Positions 7,253-15,167 of a stretch of DNA of 17,396 nucleotides are shown piece by piece; positions within the stretch are counted from its first letter, which is position 1; each line of letters begins with the position of its first letter. This DNA is from CAYXFD01 sp964464175 (GTDB lineage Bacteria; Cloacimonadota; Cloacimonadia; Cloacimonadales; JAJBBL01). The translations under genes and the position numbers were made by a program. The notes beneath the pieces are model-generated. The model was not told the DNA's origin and did no database searches. It saw only the letters and a program-made list of their open reading frames with translations. The stretch covers positions 1 to 17,396 of the forward strand of contig CAYXFD010000035.1 in NCBI GenBank assembly GCA_964464175.1, written 5' to 3'.

Positions 7253-8665
7253 CTATTTCAAGATCATCATCTTGTATGCCTTATCATAAAATGGCGTGGA
7301 CATTCTATAGAAATATATCCCGGAAGACACAGGCTTTCCAAGATAGTCCAATCCGTCCCAGTTTACACAGTATTCTCCCTTTTTATGATGTCCCTCTCTC
7401 AAAGTTTGCACCAATTGTCCCTGGATGTTGTAAATCTTCAACTCCATCATATCAACATCTTCACTCAAACTGTAGTTTATAGTTGTGACTGGATTAAAGG
7501 GATTGGGATAATTGTTGTACAACTTCGTTCTATAAACAGGAGGTTCGATCATTTCTTCCTCCTGAACAGTTATTGATACCGGTCCGTGAAACTCGTTCGT
7601 AAGATCCAAATCAACCGACTGCAACCAATAGTAGTAAGTCTCTCCGATATCAACATGTACATCCTCATAGATGTAAACCTGCTGCTGTGAACTGTTATGG
7701 GCATTGATAATTGAAGTATTCATTATCACTGCCTCATTAAGAACTTCGGAAGAGCTTCGAAACACATTATAGCCCAACATGTTGGTCTCTGTCTGGCTTA
7801 TCCATTGTAATTCAACGAAGCTGTTAGCAGTGACACTCGCAGTGAAGGAAGATAGTTCGACGGGTTGATCATCATCTTCCTCATCGCCTGAAGGTACTAT
7901 AATTGTTGTATCTCCAGGCCATTCTCCTATGACGGTAGTAACTTGATGAACTGTATTGCCAGTTATGCCTGATGAAATGATTTGAGTAATGATTTCACTA
8001 TTATCGATACGGATTGGTAATGTATCTTGCTCAAGATCAATTTCTAACTTAAAATTGACTGAAGAAAGAAACTCGTTTTCATTCACTGCTTGTCCCAAAG
8101 TAACATCAGCATTATTTCTAAGGGGTGGATCGCTATTTGAGTAATCGAGATTTAAAGTAAAATAATCAACAATAGCTGAAGCATCGGGAAGTTCGATCGA
8201 GAGCAATTCCTCATCATAATCTGGTCCGACTCTGAATGATAAAACTGCCTCAGTACTAATGTTGCTTCCTCTTTCATAGAAAATCCACCATACTGCTTCT
8301 TCTATCATATCTCCTGGAACTTGAGGACCATCAGCATAATTCGTAGAACTCACAAATACCTGACTTTCATAATCCCAGCAATTGTATTGATTGTCGCCAT
8401 TAATGATACGATATCTTACAGTTGCTTCCGGAAAGTTCTCACCTTTTACCTTAATAGCACTACGTGATGTTTCTTCCGAAATATCTACATAAGCCGGACG
8501 TGCTATAATGGTAACTGCCGGTTCTGAACGACCGGAATTTTCAGGAAACACATTATCTCGCATCATGTTCATTTCTCCAGAGGACATATTAGCCAATAGA
8601 ACAGATTCTCCGCAAAGTGAAATGATTATCAATGCTGTTAAAAGAATGAGGTTATTCTTATTCAT
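7253..8665 (-). CDS. Secreted protein with fibronectin-like domain and FlgD-like C-terminal sorting module
   Basis: About 470 residues. The start at ATG 8665 (MNKNN) is supported by GGAGGG 4 nt upstream; an earlier ATG at 8677 overlaps that ribosome site. Residues 1-26 form a signal peptide (hydrophobic LILLTALIIISLCG). The middle ~250 residues are not recognised. From about residue 270 an acidic linker (DEEDDDQ) leads into a fibronectin-III-like domain starting VELSSFTASVTA and containing 'YNVFRSSSE' and 'YYYWLQSVD'. The last ~85 residues are the FlgD-type Ig module: NNYPNPFNP, then VDMMELKIYNIQGQLV, G.Y.VNWDG, GIYFYR, KMMILK. This is the C-terminal tail used for outer surface export or anchoring in Bacteroidetes, Cloacimonadota and similar phyla. 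It is probably a cell-surface or secreted protein and is monocistronic with its own terminator. Confidence 0.85.
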   Translation of the reverse strand: MNKNNLILLTALIIISLCGESVLLANMSSGEMNMMRDNVFPENSGRSEPAVTIIARPAYVDISEETSRSAIKVKGENFPEATVRYRIINGDNQYNCWDYESQVFVSSTNYADGPQVPGDMIEEAVWWIFYERGSNISTEAVLSFRVGPDYDEELLSIELPDASAIVDYFTLNLDYSNSDPPLRNNADVTLGQAVNENEFLSSVNFKLEIDLEQDTLPIRIDNSEIITQIISSGITGNTVHQVTTVIGEWPGDTTIIVPSGDEEDDDQPVELSSFTASVTANSFVELQWISQTETNMLGYNVFRSSSEVLNEAVIMNTSIINAHNSSQQQVYIYEDVHVDIGETYYYWLQSVDLDLTNEFHGPVSITVQEEEMIEPPVYRTKLYNNYPNPFNPVTTINYSLSEDVDMMELKIYNIQGQLVQTLREGHHKKGEYCVNWDGLDYLGKPVSSGIYFYRMSTPFYDKAYKMMILK

Positions 8666-9438
8666 AAAACCCTCCATGGTAAAAGCAAAAAAAGACTGAA
8701 ATTACCTGCCTGTAGTTTGATCTGTGCCTTTCTCCTACTAGGATGACTAAAATGGAATAACAGCATGTCCTGAAGTGCTGGAGAAATCCCAAAAAACAAT
8801 CAAACCTATCGACAACCCTACTTAACAATATTAACCAGCTATCCCAATTGCGAATCAATAAAAACAGAGGAGTTATTTTTGTAAAGCTTTTTTTCCCCGG
8901 CTTCAAATTAATGTTCTGTTACTATTCTGCGCTTAAATCTTTTCCTGCTGACTTTAATCTCATCGTGTCATTTGTTTATCTGTTAAAAGATAGCGTAGGA
9001 GTGTTAAAGATGTAATTTAAAAGCTTTAATCTCAATTTCCTGCCCGGTACTCTCTCTTGATCTTTCTGAATAAGTCACTCATTTTTCCATGACTTAGGCT
9101 TAAAATGGGTAGGCATACTCCTTCCTGCTGAATGAGATAAGAAAGTGCTGTTCCGGTTCTTTATCCAATGTTTTTGCTTTTCCTGACAGGTTGTGAATAC
9201 TCCCGGACAGACAAGTTCATGCTCTTTTTCCGGATGCCGATCTTTTGATGTATCCAGACTCTGCTTGAGCGGTGTGGCTTTTTATCGAATGTACTAATTG
9301 AAATGAGCAAAGCGAAATGCAGGTCAGGGACAAATCAATATCAGGGCGGGCGGGTGGGTATAAACACAGGAAAGTTTTGATTGACTCCGAGAGTGTGCAT
9401 ATTCCACTATTGATATCAGATTAGTATTGGGAGATAAA
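8666..9438. other. 773-bp non-coding gap between divergent genes
   Basis: Divergent promoters for the secreted protein (leftward) and a GNAT gene (rightward) are expected here. The stretch 8690-9290 shows nothing I can name. A minus-strand open frame at 8658-8906 lacks protein-like character. The last part holds the repeat tail at 9305-9363. Confidence 0.6.
9305..9363 (+). repeat. Partial repeat: right half of the palindromic element
   Basis: GAGCAAAGCGA, then ATGCAGGTCAGG, then ACAAATC and a G-rich GGGCGGGCGGGTGGGTATA tail align with 5204-5262. It ends 75 nt before a gene start, much as the copy at 5262 ends about 100 nt before the nucleotide kinase gene. Confidence 0.75.
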
Positions 9439-9825
9439 ATGATCACTTACAGCAGATCTTTGGACAATATTGACCCTCAAGATTTGCAGGGTTTCTTCGT
9501 CGGATGGGATAAGCCCTTAACTCCGGAACAGCATTATGAAATATTGCAGAACAGTCAGTATATTGTTATCGCCACCGATCAGCAGACAAAAAAGATTGTC
9601 GGTTTTATAAATGCCCTGTCGGACAGAATAAGGTTTGCTTATATTCCTATGCTGGAAGTTCTGCCTGATTATCAGGGAAAAGGTATCGGCACAGAATTGA
9701 TGAGAAAACTATTGGATGATCTTTCGCATTTAGGATGCATAGACCTCTCTTGTGACGAGAATCTGCAAAACTTCTATCAAAAATTCGGCATGATCAAGCA
9801 CTATGCCATGCTGCTCAGAAGGTAA
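9439..9825 (+). CDS. GNAT family N-acetyltransferase
   Basis: A 128-residue GNAT protein. The ATG at 9439 has GGGAGA 5-6 nt upstream; the frame could open at a TTG at 9427, but that lies in the ribosome site. Motif A is AYIPMLEVLPDYQGKGIGTELM, with the Q-G-K-G-I-G pyrophosphate loop, and the final 'NLQNFYQKFGM' is motif B. The protein is short for the family, lacking an extended C-terminus, but all core elements are present. The substrate is unknown. The stop codon lies in the first bases of the direct repeat that begins at 9819. Confidence 0.87.
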   Translation: MITYSRSLDNIDPQDLQGFFVGWDKPLTPEQHYEILQNSQYIVIATDQQTKKIVGFINALSDRIRFAYIPMLEVLPDYQGKGIGTELMRKLLDDLSHLGCIDLSCDENLQNFYQKFGMIKHYAMLLRR

Positions 9826-9880
9826 TCCCCCCTTCCCTTATCAGTTTGGATAGCAAATCCGGGAAACTTGCAGAAAAATG
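9819..9880 (+). repeat. Direct repeat, left copy, bracketing the DUF1828 module
   Basis: AAGGTAATC, a C-rich run, TTATCAG, then ATAGCAAATCCGG and AAACTTGCAG recur at 11525-11591 with few changes and a longer C run. The copies lie about 1.7 kb apart, one on each side of the two-gene module. Confidence 0.85.
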
Positions 9881-9967
9881 GGAATGGAGGAATACTATAC
9901 CTGTGAATATTTCTTGACATGTCAAAACATGTATTCCAACTATGATTTTGTCAGGGGGAGTAATAAA

Positions 9968-10480
9968 ATGATAAGCACTAAGACTGCTGACGACTTGCTA
10001 ATGATTCCGAAGTATGTTATCAGTAACAATAATAGAGAAAAGTCATTGAATATCAATGCCCCCTCTTTATGGCAACTAAAGATTTTCTTAGAAGGGATCT
10101 ATAATGGAGATTCTTACCTGTTTTTGTGGAATATCTATCAGAGTGCTAAAATTAGGATTATGATGAATCTTCACGTTCAAGAAGATGATAGTAAGATTGG
10201 AATTATCAGAATTGACTATAATAAAGGACATAAAAACCCGGAAGTACTTAAACCAAGCGTTCCGGCAATATTTCACCCTTATGTTGGTCAGAAGATCGAT
10301 ACCCATCATGTCCATTATCATGTTGAAGGTTACGAAACCCTTGCCTGGGCTCTGCCGATAGACGATGATGAGTTTCCTCATAAGAATGTCAGTAATGATC
10401 TTATTCCCGATATTATTGTAAGCTTTGCCCAGACTATAAACGTACGAACTCCGTTATTTATCCACAAGAGTATAATATGA
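9968..10480 (+). CDS. DUF6978-like protein, partner of the DUF1828 gene
   Basis: A 170-residue protein from the ATG at 9968, which has a strong GGGGGAG upstream; the frame is open back to 9878 but those residues look non-coding. The second half carries 'IIRIDYNKGHKNPE', then a His-rich 'DTHHVHYHVEGYETLAWALP'. This H-x-N-P plus H-x-H-Y-x-EGY-x-x-AWALP pattern is what I associate with DUF6978, a family of unknown function. The assignment is from memory of the motif and is tentative. Its TGA overlaps the ATG of the next gene by 4 nt (ATGA), so the two are translationally coupled and probably work together. The sequence is more AT-rich than the surrounding genes, which fits acquisition, though this is only an impression. 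Confidence 0.7.
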   Translation: MISTKTADDLLMIPKYVISNNNREKSLNINAPSLWQLKIFLEGIYNGDSYLFLWNIYQSAKIRIMMNLHVQEDDSKIGIIRIDYNKGHKNPEVLKPSVPAIFHPYVGQKIDTHHVHYHVEGYETLAWALPIDDDEFPHKNVSNDLIPDIIVSFAQTINVRTPLFIHKSII

Positions 10481-11262
10481 ATGAAATCAGTAACTTAATT
10501 GATCAGTATTACAAGTGGTTAAAAGATAATACCGGCCTTGCTTCAGACCAGGAAACCGGATGGTCTGTAATTAATACTCCTTTTGTGGGCTTATTCAATG
10601 ATACTATTAATGTTTTCGTTAAGAAAGAAAACAGTAAAATCCTGTTATCAGACGATGGTGAAACCTTACGAAATCTATCTCTTGAAGGGGTAGATGTCTA
10701 TAGATCAGCAAAAAGGAAAGACTTTTTAGATAAAATTCTCCTGAATTATGGAGTGAGAATAACCAATGCCAAAGAACTAATGATTGAAGCAAACATTAAA
10801 GATTTTGCCAAGAAAAAGCACAATCTTTTATCATCTATCATTGAGATTAGTGATATGTTCTTTCTTGCCAGTCATAAAATCAGTTCTATATTCAAAGAAG
10901 ATGTTGAGAACTATCTAAAAGAACAGGATATTGTCTATACTCAGCAGTTCATTGCCAGAGGATATACCGGCATTGAATTTGCTTTTGATTTTCAGATTGC
11001 TTATCCTAAGAAAGAAATAGTACTTAAGGCTTTTAACAACATTAATACTTTGAACATTCCTCATTTCCTCTTTGCCTGGGAGGATATAAAGACAACTCGT
11101 GAAAAAATATCAGGAAAAGAGATTTTGGGTTTAGCCGTAATTAACGACGAAAGAGCTTTCAAGCATGAGTTATTAGATGCTCTTAACAAAAAGAATGCTG
11201 ACTTTATCCTCTGGTCTGATCGTTATAAGCCTGAGATCAAGAAAAAACTCCTTGCAGCTTGA
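10477..11262 (+). CDS. DUF1828/DUF1829 domain protein
   Basis: A 261-residue protein. The N-terminal half (residues ~20-115) has the DUF1828 pattern: 'INTPFVGLFNDTINVFV', then 'ILLSDDGETLRNL'. The C-terminal half (about 140-260) matches DUF1829 in placement. It ends in strand-rich segments with 'LGLAVINDERAF' and 'ADFILWSDR', reminiscent of a nuclease-like or NERD-like fold, but no catalytic set is certain. Function is unknown; members are found in accessory regions and near mobile elements. It follows its small partner with an ATGA overlap. No terminator is evident after the TGA at 11262. Confidence 0.85.
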   Translation: MNEISNLIDQYYKWLKDNTGLASDQETGWSVINTPFVGLFNDTINVFVKKENSKILLSDDGETLRNLSLEGVDVYRSAKRKDFLDKILLNYGVRITNAKELMIEANIKDFAKKKHNLLSSIIEISDMFFLASHKISSIFKEDVENYLKEQDIVYTQQFIARGYTGIEFAFDFQIAYPKKEIVLKAFNNINTLNIPHFLFAWEDIKTTREKISGKEILGLAVINDERAFKHELLDALNKKNADFILWSDRYKPEIKKKLLAA

Positions 11263-11436
11263 TTAGGCTAAGTGGTGCAGATTAAACAGCCCTTGTCAGA
11301 ACTATTCTAAAGGACTTATTCTTTATGTAGCCATCAATATCCATGACTGCATTCGCTTTCTAAGAATATTCAAGTTGCAAGCTTATACCCGGGTGTTTTC
11401 CCGAAACCGGTATATGAACCTGATTACATGGTGAAA

Positions 11437-11521
11437 CTTTTTCGTAGAGACGTGGGCACGCCCCGTCTTAAACTGATAACCGTTTACGAAGTTAATATTC
11501 TTTACTCCATCTTACTTTGTT
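11437..11521 (+). repeat. Dispersed repeat family, copy 4
   Basis: The core CGTAGAGACG... to GTTAATATTC matches copies 2 and 3 closely, with the copy-2-type tail TACTCCATCTTACTTTGTT. A small bulged stem GACG(T)GGGC / GCCCCGTC sits in the middle of the core. Confidence 0.85.
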
Positions 11522-11524
11522 ATA

Positions 11525-11591
11525 AAGGTAATCTCCCCCCCCCTTACCTTATCAGCTTGAATAGCAAATCCGGTAAACTTGCAGCAAATTG
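11525..11591 (+). repeat. Direct repeat, right copy
   Basis: Second copy of the repeat at 9819-9880, with the same start AAGGTAATC and end CTTGCAG. Its C run is about 5 nt longer. Confidence 0.85.
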
Positions 11592-11720
11592 ATCCTGCTT
11601 CTCACTTTTGACTCTCTTAAAGGAAAAAGATTCTCAAGGTAGATATTTATTCTTGACATAATAACCTAATATATATCCAAATGCTCTTTGAAATCTGAAT
11701 AATGTTTTTTAGGATTAATA

Positions 11721-12230
11721 GTGAATAACAAAGAAGCTCATGCCCGTATCAAGATAAACAGGCTTTTGGAAGAAGCCGGTTGGAGCTTCTTTGACGGCAA
11801 GGGCAGGAAAGCCAATATCCGGCTGGAAAAGAATATCAAGATCCGGGAGCAAGACCTCGACAATCTCGGCGAGGATTTCGAGAACTGCCGTAACGGTTAT
11901 GTGGACTACCTTTTACTCGACTCTTCCGGCTTTCCCCTCATTGTTTTAGAAGCAAAATGCGAAGAAAAAGACCCGCTCGACGGCAAAGAACAAGCCCGCC
12001 GTTACGCAGCCAATCTCGGAGTTCGTTTCATCATCCTTTCCAACGGTAACATCCACTATTTCTGGGATTTGAAGAAAGGGAACCCGAATGTCATAACCAG
12101 ATTTCCCACTCCTGAATCCGTGTTTCAGTTGAACAGGAAAAAGCCCAACCCTGACCGGAAACGAAATAACATTGACAATAAAGACAATACAATAATTTTT
12201 AGTTCAAGATTGATATGGATTAAACTATGA
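11721..12230 (+). pseudogene. Truncated type I restriction endonuclease HsdR (N-terminal nuclease domain only)
   Basis: A GTG start at 11721 has AGGA 8 nt upstream. The first ~145 residues are the HSDR_N domain: 'ARIKINRLLEEAGW', then the PD-(D/E)xK nuclease residues D62 (VDYLLLD), E77 and K79 (VLEAK), and Q91/Y95 of the QARRYA motif. 'FIILSNGNIHYFWDL' and 'RFPTPES' follow, as in full HsdR subunits. Those subunits are about 800-1100 residues and continue into a DEAD/H helicase. Here homology stops near residue 147 (about 12162) and an unrelated 22-residue tail leads to a stop. No HsdM or HsdS is present. It is most likely a remnant cut by rearrangement at the edge of the island, though the complete nuclease domain could still fold. 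Confidence 0.85.
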
Positions 12231-12292
12231 TTTATTCTAATGTAGTTAAACAGAGACCATAACTAACGCAAAGTCGATAGGAGACAGTGTTT

Positions 12293-13201
12293 ATGACAGT
12301 TCCGCAGTTAACTATAGAACAGATTAGCGCCTTAATTCCTTCGGCCTCAAATATTCAGCTAGTCGACCGAGGTGGTCAAAAGATAGTCTTTTCCGGTATC
12401 ATTGATGGGCGTAAATATGCGATCAAGTTTATGGCTCCCAATATATCACAGACGGACTTTCAATATACTGAATTGGTCGATGAAGTAACTATGCGAGCTC
12501 AACGTGAAGTGGAAACCATGAAGCAATGCTCTTCATCTCACTTAGTCAGTATAGGACCAATCGGGTTAAATAAAGGAGACATAGACGGTCAGCCAATAAT
12601 TTACTTCAGTGAGGAATTTATAGAAGGTCTGAACCTTTGGACACACCTAAAAGACAATGGTCCTCTATCTATAACTGATGTAGTCCGCCTTGCTACTCAT
12701 ATTTCAGAAGCGATCAAGGAAATTTGGAAGTTTTCTAAAATACATCGAGACATTAAACCTCAGAACATTATGAAAAGAAGCAGTAATGGTGAATTTGTTC
12801 TGCTTGATATGGGACTTGTTTTTGATCTTGAAGAGGATTCTTTGTCCAATATGTTCATAGTTGGAACAAAGAAGTATTTTTCTCCGGAACAAATGGACTA
12901 TATCAATCGAAGAACGAGACTGACTTTCAGGTCCGATTTGTTTTCACTTGGGATTGTTCTTTATGAAATGGTCACAGGAGTACATCCTTTCATTTCTCAT
13001 AATACAGGGGCACCATTTGATGTGTTGCGAAGCATCTTGAATAACTCGCCAATACAACCTTTAGAACACAGAGAAGGAATTCCTGAGAAACTAAACAAGA
13101 TCATAATGCGCCTTCTCGATAAAAGACCTGCTTTGCGTTACCGTAGTATCGAAATGTTCCAAAGTGCATTGAATGAAGTCGATATAGAAGGAGGCGAATA
13201 A
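12293..13201 (+). CDS. Soluble Hanks-type Ser/Thr protein kinase
   Basis: About 302 residues from ATG 12293; a GTG at 12287 in the same frame sits too close to the GGAG site. Kinase subdomains run in order, numbered from MTVPQ: a degenerate Gly-rich loop (DRGGQKIVFSG), the ATP lysine in YAIKF (K45), the helix C glutamate near E72, the catalytic HRDIKPQN (D153, N158), the metal-binding DMG (172-174, normally DFG), the GTKKYFSPEQ activation segment, and SDLFSLG with D215. All residues needed for activity are present. There is no transmembrane segment, PASTA repeat or other sensor domain, so it acts in the cytosol. Its TAA overlaps the ATG of the next gene by one base (TAATG). This arrangement suggests one operon with the next two genes, in which it probably phosphorylates a partner. 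Confidence 0.92.
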   Translation: MTVPQLTIEQISALIPSASNIQLVDRGGQKIVFSGIIDGRKYAIKFMAPNISQTDFQYTELVDEVTMRAQREVETMKQCSSSHLVSIGPIGLNKGDIDGQPIIYFSEEFIEGLNLWTHLKDNGPLSITDVVRLATHISEAIKEIWKFSKIHRDIKPQNIMKRSSNGEFVLLDMGLVFDLEEDSLSNMFIVGTKKYFSPEQMDYINRRTRLTFRSDLFSLGIVLYEMVTGVHPFISHNTGAPFDVLRSILNNSPIQPLEHREGIPEKLNKIIMRLLDKRPALRYRSIEMFQSALNEVDIEGGE

Positions 13202-14409
13202 TGAGTATATTGGCTCAAAGTGGATATGGACGAAGTGACAAGTTTGAGGAAGGTATAAATCATAGAGTTATTAACGGCATCATTATGAGTCCATTTAACG
13301 AAAGACGTGAACGATTGGAAGAAAACATTAAGAGTTGGGGTATCAGCTATCCAGAAGCTTTGATTTTGTTTGATCCTCAATTCTACCCCGCCACTCTAAA
13401 CAACTCTCTTTATGGACATCTCAACGAATATGACTATTATAAGAACTACAGCATGTTGGGACGGGCACATTTTTCAGGAACACGAATTCAAGGATACATA
13501 AAAGATTGTCTTGATTATCAACACCAGACATTTGGTGGTAATTTGACTTATTTGATCTCCCCGACAATCATCTTCGATGACTTTAGTGATTTTGGGAGTC
13601 AAATCGCCTTGAGTTTTGCTGTCGAATCAGCAGACTATCATTCCGCACTAAGTTCCCCAAAACCTTTACTAATTTCGCTTGTAGTATCCGAAACAGCTTT
13701 CAATTCTAAGGATGCTGTTGATGACTTTCTCGATGCACTAACAGAAATCGACACAAAAGGCTTCTATATTATTCTCCGCCGAGATTCAGCAACCATTCAG
13801 AATGCTATGGAATCTCCACCATTCGGTCGATTCATGTACTTTTGTCATGTCCTGACCACTCTTAACGAATACGACGTCATTGTTGGATATAGTGATTGGA
13901 GTAGTTTCCTTTTAGAAGCCGCTGGTGTTACACATACTGCAACGGGATGGTATCAGAATCTCCGCCAGTTTACACTTGGTCGTTTTCAGCCGTCAACCGG
14001 AGGGAAACGTCCGAGAAAACGTTATTCTTCTAAGCCATTGTTATCATGTCCGCTCATCTTACCTGAAATGCAGGAGTTGTACTCAAAAAATCTACTGCAA
14101 CATATACTCAGTGGATCACAATATGACGTTATCCTTCAAAATGGTCCAGCATCCGGTGCTGTGAACTGGTCTGATAAAATATCTTGCTTAGCTCATTGGT
14201 ATAGTCTGAATGCCTTATCTCAACGTTTATCAGCTCTTCCAACACAAGTGGAGCGTTTAGATGAAGCTGAACTGATTCTAAATAACGCTATGACATTATA
14301 CACTCAATTGGGTCACCTGAATATTTCTTTTGAACTTCCGACAGGACCTAATCAGCTCAGAGAATTGAAGAACTCACTTAAGGAATATCGCAAAATGGTA
14401 AGATTATAA
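13201..14409 (+). CDS. Unrecognised 402-aa protein of the kinase operon (barrel-like prediction)
   Basis: I do not recognise a named family. Regularly spaced hydrophobic strands each followed by a helix (GIIMSP, EALILFDPQFY, YLISPTIIFDDF, PLLISLVVSE, GFYIILRRD, DVIVGYSDWSSFLLEAAG, THTATGW) suggest a TIM-barrel-type alpha/beta fold in residues ~25-270. The basic, glycine-rich loop around 'STGGKRPRKRYSSK' (about 280-295) could bind phosphate or nucleic acid. The C-terminal ~100 residues are helical, with a WYSLNAL region and a Leu/Lys-rich end. No signal peptide or membrane segment is seen. The start ATG is fused to the kinase stop (TAATG), and its own stop is fused to the next ATG in the same way, so the three products are probably made in fixed ratio. 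It could be an enzyme of nucleotide or base metabolism; this is a guess. Confidence 0.85.
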   Translation: MSILAQSGYGRSDKFEEGINHRVINGIIMSPFNERRERLEENIKSWGISYPEALILFDPQFYPATLNNSLYGHLNEYDYYKNYSMLGRAHFSGTRIQGYIKDCLDYQHQTFGGNLTYLISPTIIFDDFSDFGSQIALSFAVESADYHSALSSPKPLLISLVVSETAFNSKDAVDDFLDALTEIDTKGFYIILRRDSATIQNAMESPPFGRFMYFCHVLTTLNEYDVIVGYSDWSSFLLEAAGVTHTATGWYQNLRQFTLGRFQPSTGGKRPRKRYSSKPLLSCPLILPEMQELYSKNLLQHILSGSQYDVILQNGPASGAVNWSDKISCLAHWYSLNALSQRLSALPTQVERLDEAELILNNAMTLYTQLGHLNISFELPTGPNQLRELKNSLKEYRKMVRL

Positions 14410-15140
14410 TGAGAGAATTGAATCGTACATCCCGTTCATCTTTTGGCTTTAATGAAAAGGAAATGGCTGAAGCTTTCGAGTGTTTGCTTGAGTCAGAGGG
14501 CGGTCTTCCTGAAGTCGGAAAATTTAGCGCAATCTATCGTGAGGTTACGTGTAACCAAGGTCGTCCCGACTTTATTGCCCTACGCTATAAATCCTCTTTT
14601 GATCATCAAAACAACATAGATGTTCCTGGTCTTATCGGCCCAGCGATACTGCAAAACCTTAAACCCAAGGCTCCTCGTACATTTGAATATCTTGTTACCA
14701 ACTCAGAATTTAGTTCAAAATCGATCCGAAAAACGTTAAGACTGATGGTCAAAAGTGGGCATGTAGAGCAACTTGAAAGTGGTACGTATCGGCTCACGGC
14801 TAAGATGGATTACGAAAAACCTGAAATATGGACATTTGAACTTAAGTTGAATAATCCAAAGAAAGCTGTATTCCAAGCTCAGCAAAGCCGAGCTTATGCA
14901 GAAAGATCGATAATTGTTGTCCCTCAAGGTCAAGAAAAAAACTATGAAAGATTTAGGGATACTATGCTTCGTTGGCATATTGGTTTATCAACCTTCAACC
15001 CCATTACTGGTGTTTTTCAATTTGTGATAAAAGGAAGAAAAGCAAGAGCACTATCTCTAACTCAGCGTTATTATACTCTCTCTCAACTAGCCAGGAGGGT
15101 TGACGAAAGTGGTTTTGATTCTGAACGTTGCTTCAGATAA
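14409..15140 (+). CDS. PD-(D/E)xK nuclease-like protein with winged-helix-like insert
   Basis: A 243-residue protein. The nuclease signature appears split: 'GRPDFIAL' supplies D54 on the first strand, and 'WTFELKL' gives E144-x-K146 on the second. The next helix, 'FQAQQSRAYAERSIIVV', has Q156 and a strand, as in restriction-endonuclease-like folds. An acidic N-terminal helix (EMAEAFECLL) fits the usual helix A. Between the two halves, residues ~86-132 (PRTFEYLV... to GTYRLTAK) look like a winged helix: three helices then a beta hairpin. The domain could bind DNA and place the nuclease. This is pattern reading without a family match. It is the last gene of the kinase operon, joined by a TAATG overlap. 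No terminator is clear after 15140. Confidence 0.85.
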   Translation: MRELNRTSRSSFGFNEKEMAEAFECLLESEGGLPEVGKFSAIYREVTCNQGRPDFIALRYKSSFDHQNNIDVPGLIGPAILQNLKPKAPRTFEYLVTNSEFSSKSIRKTLRLMVKSGHVEQLESGTYRLTAKMDYEKPEIWTFELKLNNPKKAVFQAQQSRAYAERSIIVVPQGQEKNYERFRDTMLRWHIGLSTFNPITGVFQFVIKGRKARALSLTQRYYTLSQLARRVDESGFDSERCFR

Positions 15141-15167
15141 TTGGCTTTTCTTGCTCTATATCTATCG

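Larger units (their letters stand above)
11263..11720. other. 458-bp non-coding gap with two repeats
   Basis: Contains copy 4 of the dispersed repeat (11437-11521) and then the right copy of the direct repeat (11525-11591), joined end to end. A TTGACA at 11653 lies upstream of the HsdR fragment, but there is no -10 box at normal spacing. No gene is visible. Confidence 0.65.

Noticed and set aside
8658..8906. Minus-strand open frame of 82 codons upstream of the secreted protein
   Set aside because: Overlaps the real start and ribosome site of the secreted-protein gene and has no protein-like composition or family motif.
11653..11681. Sigma-70 promoter for the HsdR fragment (TTGACA)
   Set aside because: The -35-like box is good but there is no -10 box at 16-18 nt, so it was not called.
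4370..11720. Superintegron cassette array
   Set aside because: The genes are short and include acetyltransferases, but orientations are mixed, the repeats do not sit at gene 3' ends and lack GTTRRRY boxes.
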